A stretch of 64,000 nucleotides of DNA, from assembly GCF_018598555.1 (NCBI RefSeq), contig NZ_JAHEWN010000012.1:57675-121674 (forward strand), read 5' to 3'. Source of the DNA: Curtobacterium aurantiacum. Lineage in GTDB: Bacteria; Actinomycetota; Actinomycetes; Actinomycetales; Microbacteriaceae. The stretch's first letter is position 1; each line of letters starts with the position of its first letter. A program made the translations under genes and the position numbers. Shown here in pieces: positions 25,725 to 37,829 of this stretch. The notes below the pieces were generated by a model, which did no database searches, was not told the origin of the DNA, and saw only the letters and a program-made list of their open reading frames with translations.

Positions 25725-26573
25725 GTGACGAACAACGACCGACCCACCAAGAACGAGCGGCGTCAGCACGCCCGTGAGGTCGCACGGCAGCGCGCCGACG
25801 CCGAGAAGCGCCGCAAGCGCCGCAACAGGTGGTTCCTGCAGGGCGGCATCGGCCTGGGCATCGTGGCGATCGCCGCGATCATCACCATCGTCGTGGTGAA
25901 CGTGAACAACGCACCCGCCCTCTCGGCGGCCGGCCCGAAGAACATGGCCACCGGCGCGATCCAGTTCACCGGCGAGGACGGCAAGGTCACCCCGGTGAAC
26001 ACGAAGGCCGTCCCCGCGAAGGGCACGCCCTCCGCGGCCCCGACGACGAACGCCGACGGTGCCGTGACGGTCACCGAGTACGTCGACTGGGCGTGCCCGG
26101 TCTGCAAGCAGTTCGAGGCGGCGTACTCCGGCCAGATCCTCGACAAGGTGAAGTCGGGCGACGCGACCCTGGCGATCCAGCCGGTGTCGATCCTCGACCG
26201 CAGCTACGCGGGCTCCCGGTACGCCAGCCGGGCCGCGAACGCCGCCATGTGCGTGGCGAACTACGCGCCGGACAAGTTCCTCGACGTGCAGACGCAGTTC
26301 TTCGAGAACCAGCCGGCCGAGGGCACCAAGGGGCTCACCAACTCCGAGATCGCGAAGCTCGTGAAGGCGGGCGGCGCGACCGGTTCGGACCTCTCCGAGT
26401 GCCTGTCCACCGAGCAGTTCAAGGGCTGGGTGACGAAGTCGACCAAGATCGTGACGGCCGACGAGGCACTCGCGGGCCCCCAGGGCTTCGGCACGCCGAC
26501 GGTCGTCGTCGACGGCAAGCGCCTCGACGACCTCAGCACGGTCATCACCGCGATCGACGCCGCGGCGAAGTAG
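25725..26573 (+). CDS. DsbA-like membrane-anchored thiol oxidoreductase
   Basis: 282-residue protein with a very basic cytoplasmic N-terminus (1-36), one membrane span (37-60) and an extracytoplasmic thioredoxin_4 domain with CPVC (Cys124, Cys127) and the cis-Pro loop GFGTPTVVV. It most likely oxidises exported proteins, with VKOR encoded nearby as its re-oxidant. GTG start 14 bases after ndk with weak GGGGACGAC upstream. A second homologue faces it from the other strand (26642-27505). Confidence 0.9.
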   Translation: MTNNDRPTKNERRQHAREVARQRADAEKRRKRRNRWFLQGGIGLGIVAIAAIITIVVVNVNNAPALSAAGPKNMATGAIQFTGEDGKVTPVNTKAVPAKGTPSAAPTTNADGAVTVTEYVDWACPVCKQFEAAYSGQILDKVKSGDATLAIQPVSILDRSYAGSRYASRAANAAMCVANYAPDKFLDVQTQFFENQPAEGTKGLTNSEIAKLVKAGGATGSDLSECLSTEQFKGWVTKSTKIVTADEALAGPQGFGTPTVVVDGKRLDDLSTVITAIDAAAK

Positions 26574-26589
26574 CACTCCCGAACGACCG

Positions 26590-26623
26590 ACGGCCCTCGC
26601 TCCCACTCGGGAGCGGGGGCCGT
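26590..26623. terminator. Bidirectional terminator between the two DsbA-like genes
   Basis: ACGGCCCTCGCTCCC pairs with GGGAGCGGGGGCCGT (one T-G pair), loop ACTC, between convergent stop codons. Confidence 0.75.
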
Positions 26624-26641
26624 TCGTCGTGCGCGGGGGAG

Positions 26642-27505
26642 CTAGGACGTCCCGCCGTGCCGCCGGACGAAGGCCGCGAAGGCGTCGGTGTCGGCGAGGG
26701 ACGTCGAGCCGTCCGCGTCGTACTGCTCGCCGTTGACGATGATCGTCGGCGTGCTCGTGATCCGCTCGAGCGACGAGTTCGGTACCGGGTCGTTCATCGC
26801 CCGGTTCGTGGCGTCGGCGACCCACCCGGCGAAGTCCTGCCGGATGATGCACGGTGTCACGGCCGGGTCCGTCGCCCCGGCGTCCGCAGCGAGGGACGCC
26901 AGCTCGTCGTTGGTGAGTCCGCGCGTGCCCTCGGACGGCTGGTGCTCGTAGAGCGAGCTGTTGAACGCCAGGAACGCGTCCGGGTCGTGGTCCGCCACGC
27001 AGGCGGCAGCCGCAGCCGAGCGGGTGGAGTACCGCGATCCGAGCGACACGCGGTCGAGCAGCCCGAGCGGGTGCAGCTCGAGGGTGGCGGTGCCGTCCTC
27101 GACCCACTGCCGGATCTGTGGCATCTGCGCCGTCTCGAACTGGTTGCAGTACGGGCACATGTAGTCCGCGTAGATCGTGATCGCGGTCTGCGAGCCGCCC
27201 TGCGCGGTCGGCGTCGGGGACTCGCCGTCGGGCACCGCTCGCGTCTCGACGGGCACGATCCTGCCGTTCGAGCCCGTCAGCAGGACGCCGTCGCTCGCCG
27301 TGTTGCGGGGACCCGGCCCGGCGGGCCGCACCGAGTTCGCGATCACGACGACCACCACCGCGACCACCGTGAGGCTGCCGACGATGATCCCGCTGGTGCC
27401 CAGCACGCGGCGGCGGCGTCGACGCGCCCGGTCCTTCGCCCGGGCCGCACGTGCGCGTTCCCGCGCGGCGTCCCGATGCGCCCTGCCGCTCTCGTGCTCA
27501 GTCAT
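26642..27505 (-). CDS. Second DsbA-like membrane-anchored thiol oxidoreductase
   Basis: 287-residue homologue of the facing gene: Arg/Ala-rich cytoplasmic tail (1-33), membrane span (36-57), then a DsbA domain with CPYC (Cys117, Cys120) and cis-Pro STPTIIV. It has an additional Cys pair, Cys in AACVADHD and Cys in VTPCIIRQ, also found in the paralogue (AMCVANYA, LSECLS). It lies 31 bases downstream of the VKOR gene on the same strand and is probably its redox partner. Confidence 0.9.
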   Translation of the reverse strand: MTEHESGRAHRDAARERARAARAKDRARRRRRRVLGTSGIIVGSLTVVAVVVVVIANSVRPAGPGPRNTASDGVLLTGSNGRIVPVETRAVPDGESPTPTAQGGSQTAITIYADYMCPYCNQFETAQMPQIRQWVEDGTATLELHPLGLLDRVSLGSRYSTRSAAAAACVADHDPDAFLAFNSSLYEHQPSEGTRGLTNDELASLAADAGATDPAVTPCIIRQDFAGWVADATNRAMNDPVPNSSLERITSTPTIIVNGEQYDADGSTSLADTDAFAAFVRRHGGTS

Positions 27506-27536
27506 CGATCCCGAGCGTAGGGGCAGCCCGGGCGGG

Positions 27537-28139
27537 TCAGATCATCGACAGGAGGGTCGGGAACATGATGATGATCGTGACGATGATGAACAGGTAGTTC
27601 GCCAGCGGGAACGCCCAGCAGAAGGGCAGGAGCGTCCGTCCGACCCGCTGTGCGCCGGCGCCGAAGCGGCCCTGCGCGGCGTTCCAGATCGTGAACACCC
27701 AGAACATCGGGATCGTCACCGACCAGACGAGCATGCACCACGGGCACAGTGCGCCGATGACCCACACGGTCTGCGTGAACAGCCACGTGACGAACACCCA
27801 CGCCAGGAACACACCGACGTTGAACGCGATCCAGAACCAGCGTGATCCGTTCCGGAACCCGGCGAGCAGCATGACGGCGACGGCGATCGGTGCGACGAAG
27901 CCGAGGAGGCCGAGCAGCGGGTTCGGGAACCCGAACAGGTGCCCCTGCGCGCTCGCCATCACGTCCGAGCAGCTGATGAACGGATTGAGGTCGCAGCTGA
28001 GGACGGCCTTCGGGTTCTCGTACTTCTTGAACTCGTCGAGCACGAGCTGGAACGAGCCGAACAGGCCGACGAGCCCGGTGACGAGCAGGAAGACCGCCAT
28101 CGCGATCGGACGACGGGGGGCAGGTGCAGACGCGGTCAC
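27537..28139 (-). CDS. Vitamin K epoxide reductase (VKOR) family protein
   Basis: About 200-residue integral membrane protein with five spans. It has both VKOR cysteine pairs: Cys49 and Cys57 in CDLNPFISCSDV and the active-site CPWC (Cys132, Cys135). In actinobacteria VKOR replaces DsbB and re-oxidises DsbA using menaquinone. The GTG start is the only reasonable one upstream of the first span, but lacks a clear ribosome site, so the exact N-terminus is uncertain. It is co-directional with the adjacent DsbA-like gene. Confidence 0.9.
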   Translation of the reverse strand: MTASAPAPRRPIAMAVFLLVTGLVGLFGSFQLVLDEFKKYENPKAVLSCDLNPFISCSDVMASAQGHLFGFPNPLLGLLGFVAPIAVAVMLLAGFRNGSRWFWIAFNVGVFLAWVFVTWLFTQTVWVIGALCPWCMLVWSVTIPMFWVFTIWNAAQGRFGAGAQRVGRTLLPFCWAFPLANYLFIIVTIIIMFPTLLSMI

Positions 28140-28184
28140 GCGGTCATCATCGCATGCGGGTTCCGGTGCTTTCCGGGTGTGGCA

Positions 28185-28475
28185 TGCGATAATGCCTGGA
28201 GGTCGTGCGGCCAACCGCACACCGAAGCGAGCTTTCCGAGCATCGCCCCACCGGGCGGTGCCCGGACGATCAGGTGCGGTGAGAGCGCACTGTGGTCGGA
28301 CAGCGTCACTCCGACGCCGGGCCGACCCGGGCCGGGTGCCCGGAGCGGAACGGGCGCGGACGCAACGAGAAGTTGACGCGGACCGGTCACGAGACAGCGA
28401 ACGCGGGGGCGTCGACGCCGCCCGCCACAACGACAGAATTCCCGCCATCCGAAAGGGTGCGAGTGGGGCCGAGGA
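28185..28475 (+). promoter_or_regulatory. rne promoter (extended -10) and ~290-base leader
   Basis: TGCGATAAT at 28185-28193 is an extended -10 element; no good -35 is seen. The following leader is GC-rich and can fold: GTGCGG-CCAA-CCGCAC is at 28205-28220. Long rne leaders take part in RNase E autoregulation in enterobacteria; that this one does so is speculation. No ORF is convincing in the gap between the divergent VKOR and rne genes. Confidence 0.5.
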
Positions 28476-28487
28476 GTGCGCCAGTTC

Positions 28488-31577
<3,090 letters not shown>

Positions 31578-31579
31578 CC

Positions 31580-32392
31580 ATGACGAACCCGGGCGACCCG
31601 CAGCAGCAGCGCGGGTACTACGGTGCGGGCTGGTCCCAGCCCGCACCGCCCGGCCCGGGCAGTCAGCAGCCGGGAGGCCCGGTGCCGCCGCAGCAGGGCA
31701 GTGTGCCGCAGTACGGGCACCAGCCCGGTGCCGGAGCCCCGTACGCCCCGCCGCGGCCACCCCGTGCCCCCGCCGATCCGCGCCGGGCGTTCGCGCCGGG
31801 CGCCTCGGTGACGAACACGGCCGGCGCGCTCATCGCCGTGGTGACCCTGGTGCTCGTCCAGTTCGTGTCCGGGCTGTTCGGACTGCTCGGGAACGCGCTC
31901 GTGGTCAGCCCGTTCCGGCACTACGGCGCCGGGACGAGCTTGCTCGGCAGCTTCACCACCGGGGTCTTCGTGGCGCCGTTCCCGTACTACGCCGGTGCCT
32001 TCCTGGCCCTGGCCTTCCTGACACCGATCGACCGCCGCAGCCCGCTGCCTCGGCTCCTGCTCCGCGCCGTGCTCGCCGGCGCCGCCGGCACCGTCGCCCT
32101 GGCGCTCGTCGGGGTCTTCACGGGCTCGTTCGGTGCGACCACCGCTGGCGGCTCGAAGCTCGTCATCGACGTCGTCACGACGCCGCTGCAGAACGGCGTG
32201 CCCTTCACGGTGATGCTCCTCGCGACCGCCACGGCGGCGTGGCTCTGGCTCGGCCGCCCACGCGGTGCTCGCAGTCCGGCGTCGACGTCGGGCATGCCGG
32301 GCACCGTCCGACCCGCCGACGCGGTCCCGCCGGCGACGATCCAGCCGCAGCAGCCCCCGGCGAACCCCTGGGGCGGTCCAGCTCCCCGCTGA
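31580..32392 (+). CDS. Proline/glutamine-rich membrane protein downstream of rne
   Basis: 270 residues. The first 70 are rich in Pro, Gln and Gly (disordered, cytoplasmic), followed by about four membrane spans between 80 and 225, and a Pro-rich tail. It starts two bases after the rne stop, with GGGGAACTGACC just before it, so it is probably co-transcribed. I do not recognise the family. Similar unannotated proteins with disordered ends are common in Microbacteriaceae, but I cannot give a function. Confidence 0.75.
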   Translation: MTNPGDPQQQRGYYGAGWSQPAPPGPGSQQPGGPVPPQQGSVPQYGHQPGAGAPYAPPRPPRAPADPRRAFAPGASVTNTAGALIAVVTLVLVQFVSGLFGLLGNALVVSPFRHYGAGTSLLGSFTTGVFVAPFPYYAGAFLALAFLTPIDRRSPLPRLLLRAVLAGAAGTVALALVGVFTGSFGATTAGGSKLVIDVVTTPLQNGVPFTVMLLATATAAWLWLGRPRGARSPASTSGMPGTVRPADAVPPATIQPQQPPANPWGGPAPR

Positions 32393-32431
32393 GCCCGTTC
32401 GCGGCCCCTCGCACGGTGCGAGGCCCCGTCG

Positions 32432-32500
32432 AACCGTGCGAGGTTCCGTACTCGGTGTGCCAGTCTCCGCGTCGCACGGAGTACGGAACCTCGCACCGTT
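32432..32500. repeat. Long imperfect palindrome between convergent genes
   Basis: The 22-base arm at 32432-32453 (AACCGTGCGAGGTTCCGTAC...) pairs with 32479-32500 with one mismatch; the loop is 25 bases. CGAGG and GCACGGTGCGAGG units occur just before it. It probably serves as a terminator for both the membrane protein gene and DUF4031. The remaining gap to DUF4031 holds GC-rich sequence with a fragment CACCGGGCCTCCC that resembles half of the GGAGGCCCG family. Confidence 0.65.
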
Positions 32501-32588
32501 CGCGCGGCCCTGCGAGCCGGCGGCGCGCCGTGCGAGGTGCCGCGCGGGGCGGACCGGCACCGGGCCTCCCGGCCGTCCTGGCGTGCCG

Positions 32589-32861
32589 TCAGAGCCCGCG
32601 CTTGTCCCGCTGCGCCACGCGCAGCCCGCTGCGGATCAGGCGCAGCACGAGCTCCCGACCGGTCACGGCGGACGCGCCAGCGGCCACCAGTTCGTCGTAC
32701 CGCGAGAGCGGGACGTCGTAGTGGTCGTGATCGAACGCACGGCGCGGCACACCGGCCCGCGCAGCGAACGCGTGGAGTTCCGCGTAGGATTCATCACTGA
32801 CGAGGTGCGACCACAGTGTGTCGTGGGCGGGCCACGTCGGTGGGTCGATCAACACGGTCAC
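32589..32861 (-). CDS. DUF4031 domain protein
   Basis: 90-residue small protein matching DUF4031 over its full length: MTVLIDPPTWPAHDTLWSHL, SDESYAELHAFAARAGVPRR, then FDHDHYDVP and GRELVLRLIRSGLR. Function unknown; conserved in actinobacteria. It is divergent from rplU, and its start lies 25 bases from the rplU -35 element, so the two share a promoter region. No clear ribosome site is seen. Confidence 0.88.
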   Translation of the reverse strand: MTVLIDPPTWPAHDTLWSHLVSDESYAELHAFAARAGVPRRAFDHDHYDVPLSRYDELVAAGASAVTGRELVLRLIRSGLRVAQRDKRGL

Positions 32862-32886
32862 CGTGCAATCGTACGGGTGTCGCCGT

Positions 32887-32916
32887 TTGACCGGACCCAG
32901 GGTGATCGAGTATTCT
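32887..32916 (+). promoter_or_regulatory. Promoter of rplU-rpmA
   Basis: TTGACC (32887-32892), 18-base spacer, TATTCT (32911-32916). This is the best consensus promoter in the window. It leaves a leader of about 117 bases before the rplU GTG. Confidence 0.75.
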
Positions 32917-33040
32917 CGGTCCCTGGTGTCAGCGGGCCGTTCTGCCTGCGTCGCCGATCGGGCCCGGCCTTCCGGGAGCCGCTCGTGCAGAAGTGGGCAC
33001 CCGAGACTTCCCTCAAGCAGAGTTACGTAAGGATTTCCAC

Positions 33041-33349
33041 GTGGTTTACGCAGTAGTGCGCGCCGGCGGCCGTCAGGAGAAGGTCGAGGTCGGCACCATC
33101 CTGACCATCGACCGTGCCAAGGCGGACGACAAGGGCAACATCGACCTCGCCCCCGTGCTCCTCGTGGACGGTGACAAGATCACGTCGGCGGCTTCCGAGC
33201 TCGCGAACGTGACCGTCACCGCCGAGGTGCTCGACGACCTCCGTGGTCCCAAGGTCATCATCCAGAAGTTCAAGAACAAGACCGGGTACAAGAAGCGCCA
33301 GGGTTTCCGCGCTGAGCTGACCCGCGTCAAGATCACCAAGATCGCGTAA
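33041..33349 (+). CDS. rplU: 50S ribosomal protein L21
   Basis: 102-residue L21, full length: [18 protein letters not shown] at the N-terminus and [15 protein letters not shown] at the C-terminus, which contacts 23S rRNA. GTG start with AAGGA seven bases upstream. First gene of rplU-rpmA, 12 bases before rpmA. Confidence 0.97.
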   Translation: MVYAVVRAGGRQEKVEVGTILTIDRAKADDKGNIDLAPVLLVDGDKITSAASELANVTVTAEVLDDLRGPKVIIQKFKNKTGYKKRQGFRAELTRVKITKIA

Positions 33350-33361
33350 GGGAGTCAACTC

Positions 33362-33613
33362 ATGGCACACAAGAAGGGTGCGAGTTCCACTCGCAACGGT
33401 CGTGACTCGAACGCACAGCGCCTCGGCGTGAAGCGCTTCGGTGGCGAGGTCGTCAACGCCGGCGAGATCATCGTCCGCCAGCGCGGCACGCACTTCCACC
33501 CGGGCGCCAACGTCGGCCGCGGTGGCGACGACACGCTGTTCGCCCTCTCGTCCGGTTCGGTCGAGTTCGGCACCAAGGGTGGCCGCAAGGTCATCAACAT
33601 CGTCAACGCGTAG
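33362..33613 (+). CDS. rpmA: 50S ribosomal protein L27
   Basis: 83-residue L27. The N-terminus [20 protein letters not shown] has no cleavable extension, unlike Firmicutes. The core [15 protein letters not shown] is typical. It is near the peptidyl-transferase centre of the ribosome. Followed by a strong terminator, so obgE needs readthrough or its own promoter. Confidence 0.97.
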   Translation: MAHKKGASSTRNGRDSNAQRLGVKRFGGEVVNAGEIIVRQRGTHFHPGANVGRGGDDTLFALSSGSVEFGTKGGRKVINIVNA

Positions 33614-33633
33614 TCGTCCGAACGACTGCAGCG

Positions 33634-33672
33634 GGAGGGGCGGGCCGAGTGCCCGCCCCTCCTTCGCTTTTC
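33634..33672 (+). terminator. Rho-independent terminator after rpmA
   Basis: GGAGGGGCGGGC pairs with GCCCGCCCCTCC, loop CGAGT, followed by TTCGCTTTT. This is the only hairpin in the window with a clear T-rich tail close to the stem, apart from the one after tRNA-Ala. Confidence 0.85.
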
Positions 33673-33717
33673 CCGCCGACGATCCCGTCGGCACAACGAA
33701 ACACCTGGAGTGGACCC

Positions 33718-35295
33718 ATGGCGACCTTCGTCGACCGCGTGACCCTGCACCTCAGCGCGGGGCACGGCGGCAACGGCTGCGTGTCGGTCCGCCGTGAGAA
33801 GTTCAAGCCCCTCGCCGGGCCCGACGGCGGCAACGGCGGTGACGGCGGCGACATCGTGCTCGTGGCCGACCCGCAGGTGACCACGCTGCTCGGCTACCAC
33901 CGTTCACCGCACCGCTCGTCGAAGAACGGGCAGCCCGGCATGGGCGACCACCGCAGCGGCGTCAGCGGCGAGGTCCTCGAGCTCCCGATGCCCGTCGGCA
34001 CCGTCGTCTACGACGAGTCCGGCGAGGTCATCGCCGACCTCACCGAGCCCGGCATGCGCGTCGTCGTGGCCCCCGGCGGACAGGGCGGTCTCGGCAACGC
34101 GGCGCTCTCCACCACGAAGCGCAAGGCCCCCGGCTTCGCGCTGCTCGGCACCGAGGGGTGGGCCGGCGACATCAGCCTCGAGCTGAAGACCATCGCCGAC
34201 GTCGCCCTCGTCGGGTTCCCGAGCGCCGGCAAGTCCTCGCTCATCGCGGCCATCTCCGCCGCCAAGCCGAAGATCGCCGACTACCCGTTCACGACCCTCA
34301 CCCCGAACCTCGGTGTCGTCGAGTCCGGCGACACCCGGTTCACCGTCGCCGACGTCCCCGGTCTGATCGAGGGTGCGTCCGAGGGCAAGGGCCTCGGACT
34401 CGAGTTCCTGCGCCACGTCGAGCGGTGCGAGGCGCTGCTCCACGTCATCGACTGCGCCACGCTCGACCCGGGCCGCGACCCGATCAGCGACCTCGACGTC
34501 ATCCTCGGCGAGCTCGAGCGTTACCCGGTCCCCGAGGGCCAGGTGCCGCTGCTCGAGCGCCCGCAGCTCATCGCCCTGAACAAGGTGGACGTGCCCGAGG
34601 CGCAGGAGCTCGCCGAGTTCGTCACCGCCGAACTCGAGAGCCGCGGCTACCGCGTCTTCCCGATCTCGACCGCGTCGCGCAAGGGTCTCCGCGAGCTGAC
34701 GTTCGCGCTGGCCGACATCGTCGAGCAGGCCCGCGCCGCCCGTGCTGCCGAGCCGGTCCCGGAGCGCATCGTGCTCCGCCCCCGTTCGGTCAACGAGAAG
34801 CCCTTCACCGTGCGCGCCGAGGGCGGCGAGGAGCACCGCTTCTACCGTGTCCGCGGCGCCAAGCCGGAGCGCTGGGTCCAGCAGACCGACTTCACCAACG
34901 AAGAGGCGATCGGCTACCTGGCCGACCGGCTCGCGAAGCTCGGCGTCGAGGACGGCCTGTTCAAGGCCGGTGCCGTCGCCGGGTCGACCGTCGTCATCGG
35001 TGGCGACGGCGGCATGGTGTTCGACTGGGAGCCGACGCTCACCTCGACGGCGGAGCTCATCACGAGCGCCCGCGGTACCGACGCCCGCATCGGCGCGACC
35101 TCGCGTCCGACCCGCAACGAGCGGCGCGAGGAGTACTTCGAGCGGATGGACGCCAAGGCGGCCGCCCGCGCCGAGCTCGAGCAGGAGCGCGTCTCCGGGC
35201 TCTGGGTGGACGACGACGTGGTGACCAGCGACCAGCTCGGCACCGGCGACCAGTCCGACAGCGACCAGGTCGAGACCAGCGACCAGAAGGACTGA
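33718..35295 (+). CDS. obgE: Obg GTPase, ribosome assembly/stress
   Basis: 525-residue GTPase. The Gly-rich Obg fold is at 1-158 ([13 protein letters not shown]), G1 GFPSAGKS at 166-173, switch II DVPG at 212-215, G4 NKVD near 285, and the OCT domain follows at about 365-435. The last 60 residues are acidic with repeated SDQ units ([15 protein letters not shown]). Start ATG with TGGAG nine bases upstream. It acts on the 50S subunit, consistent with the rplU-rpmA neighbourhood. Confidence 0.96.
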   Translation: MATFVDRVTLHLSAGHGGNGCVSVRREKFKPLAGPDGGNGGDGGDIVLVADPQVTTLLGYHRSPHRSSKNGQPGMGDHRSGVSGEVLELPMPVGTVVYDESGEVIADLTEPGMRVVVAPGGQGGLGNAALSTTKRKAPGFALLGTEGWAGDISLELKTIADVALVGFPSAGKSSLIAAISAAKPKIADYPFTTLTPNLGVVESGDTRFTVADVPGLIEGASEGKGLGLEFLRHVERCEALLHVIDCATLDPGRDPISDLDVILGELERYPVPEGQVPLLERPQLIALNKVDVPEAQELAEFVTAELESRGYRVFPISTASRKGLRELTFALADIVEQARAARAAEPVPERIVLRPRSVNEKPFTVRAEGGEEHRFYRVRGAKPERWVQQTDFTNEEAIGYLADRLAKLGVEDGLFKAGAVAGSTVVIGGDGGMVFDWEPTLTSTAELITSARGTDARIGATSRPTRNERREEYFERMDAKAAARAELEQERVSGLWVDDDVVTSDQLGTGDQSDSDQVETSDQKD

Positions 35296-35302
35296 CCGCG
35301 GC

Positions 35303-36121
35303 ATGACCGACACGACCGCCCACAGCGACCTCGGACCCGTCACCCGGCGCGAGGACATCCCGCGTGCGCGGCGGATCGTGGTCAAGGTCGGCTCGTCCTC
35401 GGTCAGCGGTGCCGCCGCCGGCCAGATCGGCCCGCTGGTCGACGCCCTGGCCGCGGCCTACGGTCGAGGCACCGAGGTCGTGCTCGTGTCGTCCGGTGCG
35501 ATCGCGACCGGGTTCCCGTTCCTCGGGCTCGAGGGTCGGCCGGACGACCTCGCCACGCAGCAGGCGGCCGCGGCCACGGGTCAGAACGTCCTGATGTTCC
35601 GGTACCAGAAGGAACTCGACCGGCACGGTGTCGTCGCGGCGCAGATCCTGCTGACCGCCGGTGACCTGCAGAATCCGACGCACCGGGTGAACGCCCAGCG
35701 GGCCATCGACCGGTTGCTCGCGCTGCGGGTGCTGCCGATCGTGAACGAGAACGACACCGTCGCCACGCACGAGATCCGCTTCGGCGACAACGACCGGCTC
35801 GCGGCCCTGGTGGCCCGGCTGCTCGGTGCCGATGTCCTCGTGCTGCTCTCCGACGTTGAGGCGCTCTACACGGCGCCCCCGGAGCAGCCCGGCGCGACCC
35901 GCATCGACGAGGTGCCGTTCGGCGACGAGCTCGCCGGGGTCACCTTTGGCTCGATCGGCACCGCCGGCGTCGGCACCGGGGGAGCGGGGACCAAGGTCGC
36001 CGCCGCGCGGCTCGCAGCCGAGGCCGGCACCGCTGTGCTCGTCACCGACACGGCGCTGGTCGACCGCGCGCTGGCCGGCGAACACCTCGGTACCTGGTTC
36101 CACGCCGCATCGCGGCCCTGA
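35303..36121 (+). CDS. proB: Glutamate 5-kinase (short form, no PUA domain)
   Basis: First step of proline synthesis: phosphorylates glutamate. 272 residues covering only the amino-acid kinase domain: VVKVGSSSVS at the N-terminus, VLVSSGAIATG, and NENDTVATHEIRFGDND for glutamate binding. The C-terminal PUA domain of longer ProB enzymes is missing, as in many actinobacteria. It starts seven bases after obgE. proA is 401 bases downstream rather than adjacent; the gap holds repeats. Confidence 0.95.
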   Translation: MTDTTAHSDLGPVTRREDIPRARRIVVKVGSSSVSGAAAGQIGPLVDALAAAYGRGTEVVLVSSGAIATGFPFLGLEGRPDDLATQQAAAATGQNVLMFRYQKELDRHGVVAAQILLTAGDLQNPTHRVNAQRAIDRLLALRVLPIVNENDTVATHEIRFGDNDRLAALVARLLGADVLVLLSDVEALYTAPPEQPGATRIDEVPFGDELAGVTFGSIGTAGVGTGGAGTKVAAARLAAEAGTAVLVTDTALVDRALAGEHLGTWFHAASRP

Positions 36122-36177
36122 CGCAGTCCGCACAGCGCCCGGAACGGTCACGACGCGCCATCGGCACGGCGCCGAAT

Positions 36178-36445
36178 GGTCGGGAACCGTCGGCGCAGGC
36201 GTCGCGGAGCGACGGTCTGTGACCGCGCGCACGGCGCAGGACGACGTGTCGTGACCGGTCGGCGGAGTGGACGCGACCGCCTGGAGGCCCGGTGCAGGTC
36301 CGGGGACCGGTGGCGGGCCTCCAGGCGGTCACGACTCCCTGTCGGGACGCCGGCGTGTGGTCGAGAACCCTCGGTACGGTCGCCGCGTCGCGCAGATCTG
36401 CGACCGCTCAGCAGACGGGTGACGACGTGTCGTGACCGGTCGGCG
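36178..36445. repeat. Imperfect direct repeats flanking a GGAGGCCCG palindrome in the proB-proA gap
   Basis: Copy 1 is 36178-36264 and copy 2 36359-36445. Their last 25 bases are identical (begins GACGACGTGTCGTGACC). The earlier parts match at GGTCG.GAACC.TCGG and TGCGACCGC-like blocks. Between them lies the perfect palindrome at 36275-36330. The layout is the same as at 18482-18784 although the flanking repeat sequence differs. A further half-arm GGGCCTGGAGGCACGG follows copy 2. No gene is seen in this gap. Confidence 0.75.
36275..36330. repeat. GGAGGCCCG-family palindrome, 17-bp perfect arms
   Basis: GACCGCCTGGAGGCCCG and its exact complement enclose 22 bases. Belongs with 5911, 12446, 18619 and 54699. 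It may end proB transcription. Confidence 0.75.
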
Positions 36446-36510
36446 CGGCGGACCGGGCCTGGAGGCACGGCGAGCGTCCGGCACGCCCGTCACGAACCGA
36501 GGGGCGGACC

Positions 36511-36516
36511 TAGAAT
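36511..36516 (+). promoter_or_regulatory. -10 element of a leaderless proA transcript
   Basis: TAGAAT followed by six bases and then the proA ATG. The start of transcription should fall on or next to the A of ATG. No ribosome site exists upstream. The -35 region is weak. Confidence 0.65.
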
Positions 36517-36522
36517 CGGTCC

Positions 36523-37788
36523 ATGTCGTCGATCGCGCCCGCCCCGACCCTGACCGACACGCTCGTGGCAGCACGGGCTGCCTCGTCGGCGCTCGCGACC
36601 GCGACCACCGCCGTCAAGGACGCCGCGCTCGTGGCGATCGCCTCGGCCGTGCGCGCCGCGACCGCCGAGATCGTCACCGCGAACCACGAGGACCTGGTCG
36701 CCGGTGAGGACGGCGGGCTGTCGTCCGGGCTGCTCGACCGGTTGCGGCTCGACCCGGTCCGGATCGAGGCCCTGGCCGCCGCGGTCGAGCACGTCGTCGG
36801 GCTCACCGACCCGGTGGGTGAGCACGTCCGCGGGTCGCAGCTGCCGAACGGGCTCCAGCTCACCCAGGTCCGCGTGCCGTTCGGCGTCGTCGGCGCCATC
36901 TACGAGGCGCGCCCCAACGTCACCGTCGACATCGCCTCGCTCGCGCTCAAGTCGGGGAACGCCGTGGTGCTCCGCGGCGGGTCCGCAGCGCAGCACACCA
37001 ACGCCGTCCTCGTGGCACGCATCCAGGACGCCGTCGAGTCGGTCGGGCTGCCGCGCGACCTGGTGCAGACCATCGACACGTTCGGCCGGGCCGGTGCCAC
37101 CGAGCTCATGCGCGCCCGTGGCCTGGTCGACGTGCTGATCCCGCGGGGGAGCGCCTCGCTCATCCAGACCGTGGTGACCGAGTCGCAGGTGCCCGTCATC
37201 GAGACCGGTGCGGGGGTCGTGCACGTGTTCCTCGACGCGTCCGCGCCCGAGCAGCGGGCCGTGGACATCGTCCTGAACAGCAAGGTGCAGCGGCCGAGTG
37301 TGTGCAACGCCCTCGAGACCCTCCTGGTGCACGAGGCAGCGGCCGAACGGCTCCTGCCGGTGCTGGCCGACCGGCTGCGGGCGTCCGGCGTCACGCTGCG
37401 TGGTGACGAGACCACGCGGGCGATCGTGCCCGGTGTGCTCCGTGCCACGGACGACGACTGGGCGACCGAGTCGATGGACCTCGACCTGTCGATCCGCGTC
37501 GTGCCCGACGTCGACGCGGCGATGGCCCACATCGCCCGGTGGTCCACGCACCACACCGAGTCGATCGTCACGAACGACGTCGACACGGCCGAGCGGTTCC
37601 TGGCGACCGTCGACTCGGCGGTCGTGATGGTGAACGCGTCGACACGGTTCACCGACGGCGGCGAGTTCGGTTTCGGCGCCGAGGTCGGCATCTCGACGCA
37701 GAAGCTGCACGCACGCGGTCCGATGGGGCTGCCGGAACTCACGAGCACGAAGTGGATCGTGCGCGGCTCCGGGCAGATCCGCGGCTAG
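36523..37788 (+). CDS. proA: Gamma-glutamyl phosphate reductase
   Basis: Second step of proline synthesis: NADPH-dependent reduction of gamma-glutamyl phosphate. 421 residues, typical. Catalytic Cys261 is in KVQRPSVCNALETLL; RVPFGVVGAIYEARPNVTVD and the C-terminal FGAEVGISTQKLHARGPMGL are diagnostic. The ATG has no ribosome site and sits six bases after a TAGAAT hexamer, so a leaderless mRNA is likely and proA is probably expressed separately from proB. Confidence 0.96.
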   Translation: MSSIAPAPTLTDTLVAARAASSALATATTAVKDAALVAIASAVRAATAEIVTANHEDLVAGEDGGLSSGLLDRLRLDPVRIEALAAAVEHVVGLTDPVGEHVRGSQLPNGLQLTQVRVPFGVVGAIYEARPNVTVDIASLALKSGNAVVLRGGSAAQHTNAVLVARIQDAVESVGLPRDLVQTIDTFGRAGATELMRARGLVDVLIPRGSASLIQTVVTESQVPVIETGAGVVHVFLDASAPEQRAVDIVLNSKVQRPSVCNALETLLVHEAAAERLLPVLADRLRASGVTLRGDETTRAIVPGVLRATDDDWATESMDLDLSIRVVPDVDAAMAHIARWSTHHTESIVTNDVDTAERFLATVDSAVVMVNASTRFTDGGEFGFGAEVGISTQKLHARGPMGLPELTSTKWIVRGSGQIRG

Positions 37789-37829
37789 ACTGAACGGCGT
37801 CTTTCCCCGACCGAACGGAGCACCGAACG

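Noticed and set aside
32917..33040. Riboswitch or ribosomal-protein leader before rplU
   Set aside because: The leader is only about 120 bases and I could not identify a known motif in it.
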